DNA of 64,000 nt from Paenibacillus terrae (lineage in GTDB: Bacteria > Bacillota > Bacilli > Paenibacillales > Paenibacillaceae), in contig NZ_PNXQ01000016.1 in NCBI RefSeq assembly GCF_005217525.1, positions 1 through 64,000 of the forward strand. The letters are read 5' to 3'. The notes beneath the pieces were generated by a model, which had not been told where the DNA came from, ran no database searches, and saw only the letters and a list, made by a program, of their open reading frames with translations. This document shows positions 63,357 through 64,000 of this stretch, piece after piece (position 1 is the first letter of the stretch; every line of letters starts with the position of its first letter). The translations under genes were made by a program, and so were the position numbers.

Positions 63357-64000
63357 GTGAAGGTATCTTTATTTATTACCTGCCTGAGTGATGCGATTTA
63401 TCCCAAGGTGGGGGAAGCGATGGCACGCTTGCTTGCCAGATATGGTGTTCAACTGGATTTTCCGAAGGTGCAGACATGCTGCGGCCAGCCGTCCTATAAC
63501 AGCGGCTACTGGAATGAAACGAGGGCAGCGGCGAAAACGATTTTGAAAGCGTTTGACGACAGCGACTTTGTTGTATCGTCCTCCGGTTCCTGCACTTATA
63601 TGATTCATCATTACCCGGAGTTGTTCAAGGATGAGCCGGAATGGCTTGACTCAGCGCGGCGATTGGAGGAAAAGACGTATGAGTTTACACAATTTATGGT
63701 GCAGGTGCTTGGCGTGACCGATGTGGGCGCGTCTTTTCCGTATACCGTAACCTACCATCCGTCCTGCCACGGCACACGTTTGTTAGGCGTAAAGGAGGAG
63801 CCAATGCAGCTACTTGGCAGTGTAAAGGGCTTGCAGCTGGTGCCGCTTCCTTTTGCCGAGGATTGCTGTGGCTTTGGTGGTACTTTTGCGGTAAAAATGT
63901 CGGATATTTCGGGAGCCATGGTGACGGAAAAGGTGGATCATATCAGGGAGACGGAGGCCGAGGTGCTGGTTGGACTGGATATGGCCTGCCTGATGAACAT
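63357..64000 (+). CDS. lutA: LutA-like L-lactate oxidation Fe-S protein, partial
   Basis: The frame runs off the window end. GTG start at 63357 with GGAAGGGGTG upstream. It is the CCG-domain family (LutA/LldE): MKVSLFITCLSDAIYPKVGE, VQTCCGQPSYNSG, SSSGSCTYM, YHPSCHGTR and DCCGFGGTFAVKMSD. LutABC oxidises L-lactate to pyruvate. Placed after the rhamnose genes, it could consume lactate made by the lactaldehyde dehydrogenase domain. About 215 residues are visible. Confidence 0.92.
   Translation, partial: MKVSLFITCLSDAIYPKVGEAMARLLARYGVQLDFPKVQTCCGQPSYNSGYWNETRAAAKTILKAFDDSDFVVSSSGSCTYMIHHYPELFKDEPEWLDSARRLEEKTYEFTQFMVQVLGVTDVGASFPYTVTYHPSCHGTRLLGVKEEPMQLLGSVKGLQLVPLPFAEDCCGFGGTFAVKMSDISGAMVTEKVDHIRETEAEVLVGLDMACLMN

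Overview
The window looks like a chromosomal segment of a Paenibacillus, most like the P. polymyxa group. The evidence is Firmicute-type ribosome binding sites (AAGGAGG), some GTG and TTG starts, roughly 50% GC by eye, and Bacillus-like gene sets: zinc ABC transporter, L31 type B, YolD, and rhamnose genes of the YuxG/YulE/YulC/YulB kind. I saw no rRNA, tRNA, CRISPR array, insertion sequence or prophage. It reads as a series of accessory or conditionally expressed modules.

Region 1 (1-18.6 kb): a large esterase-like gene, then a divergent pair of membrane proteins (3213-4275, minus). Next comes a seven-gene plus-strand operon (4576-18487): a secreted, membrane-anchored vWA protein, a 1129-aa tubulin/FtsZ-like GTPase, a 788-aa partner, a polytopic vWA protein, a small beta-rich protein, a zinc-ribbon GTPase, and a 1003-aa GTPase-associated (GAP1-like) membrane protein. 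This matches the FtsZ-like plus vWA plus GTPase membrane-remodelling neighbourhoods proposed from comparative genomics. By eye, the 788-aa partner looks like a second tubulin-like protein that has lost the GGTGSG nucleotide loop. That would make a pair of active and degenerate tubulin-like subunits, and it is the most interesting point in the window.

Region 2 (18.6-21.2 kb): MarR regulator plus a 14-TM MFS drug exporter, and an unknown gene. Region 3 (21.2-29.7 kb): a zinc-starvation cluster. It holds a cysteine-poor L33, a frameshifted small gene, L31 type B, two COG0523 zinc metallochaperone-type GTPases, a YcgR/YcgQ-type permease pair and ZnuCBA, with three Zur-box-like palindromes. Region 4 (29.7-33.5 kb): an AT-richer patch with an orphan CheY, unknown and secreted proteins, a mini-WYL plus YolD pair behind two LexA-like boxes, a structured 3' element and a cupin protein.

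Region 5 (33.8-52.3 kb): a complete NRPS-independent siderophore system. It has a diaminobutyrate aminotransferase, an MFS exporter, three IucA/IucC synthetases, an SbnG/AcsB-type citrate-forming aldolase homologue and an SbnH/AcsE-type decarboxylase. These are followed by an AraC regulator fused to a siderophore-binding domain, a binding lipoprotein, two FecCD permeases, an ATPase, a FhuF-like reductase and an RraA-like protein. Three Fur-box-like palindromes mark the promoters. The gene content is that of achromobactin, a siderophore known from Gram-negative bacteria.

Region 6 (52.4-64 kb): L-rhamnose use. It holds an AraC regulator, a rhamnosidase-like hydrolase, a GPH sugar symporter, the aldolase/dehydrogenase fusion, isomerase, kinase and DeoR regulator, and then the start of a LutA-like lactate oxidation gene. 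A ~120-nt dispersed hairpin repeat occurs twice here (59310-59430 and 63157-63271), with two remnants elsewhere.
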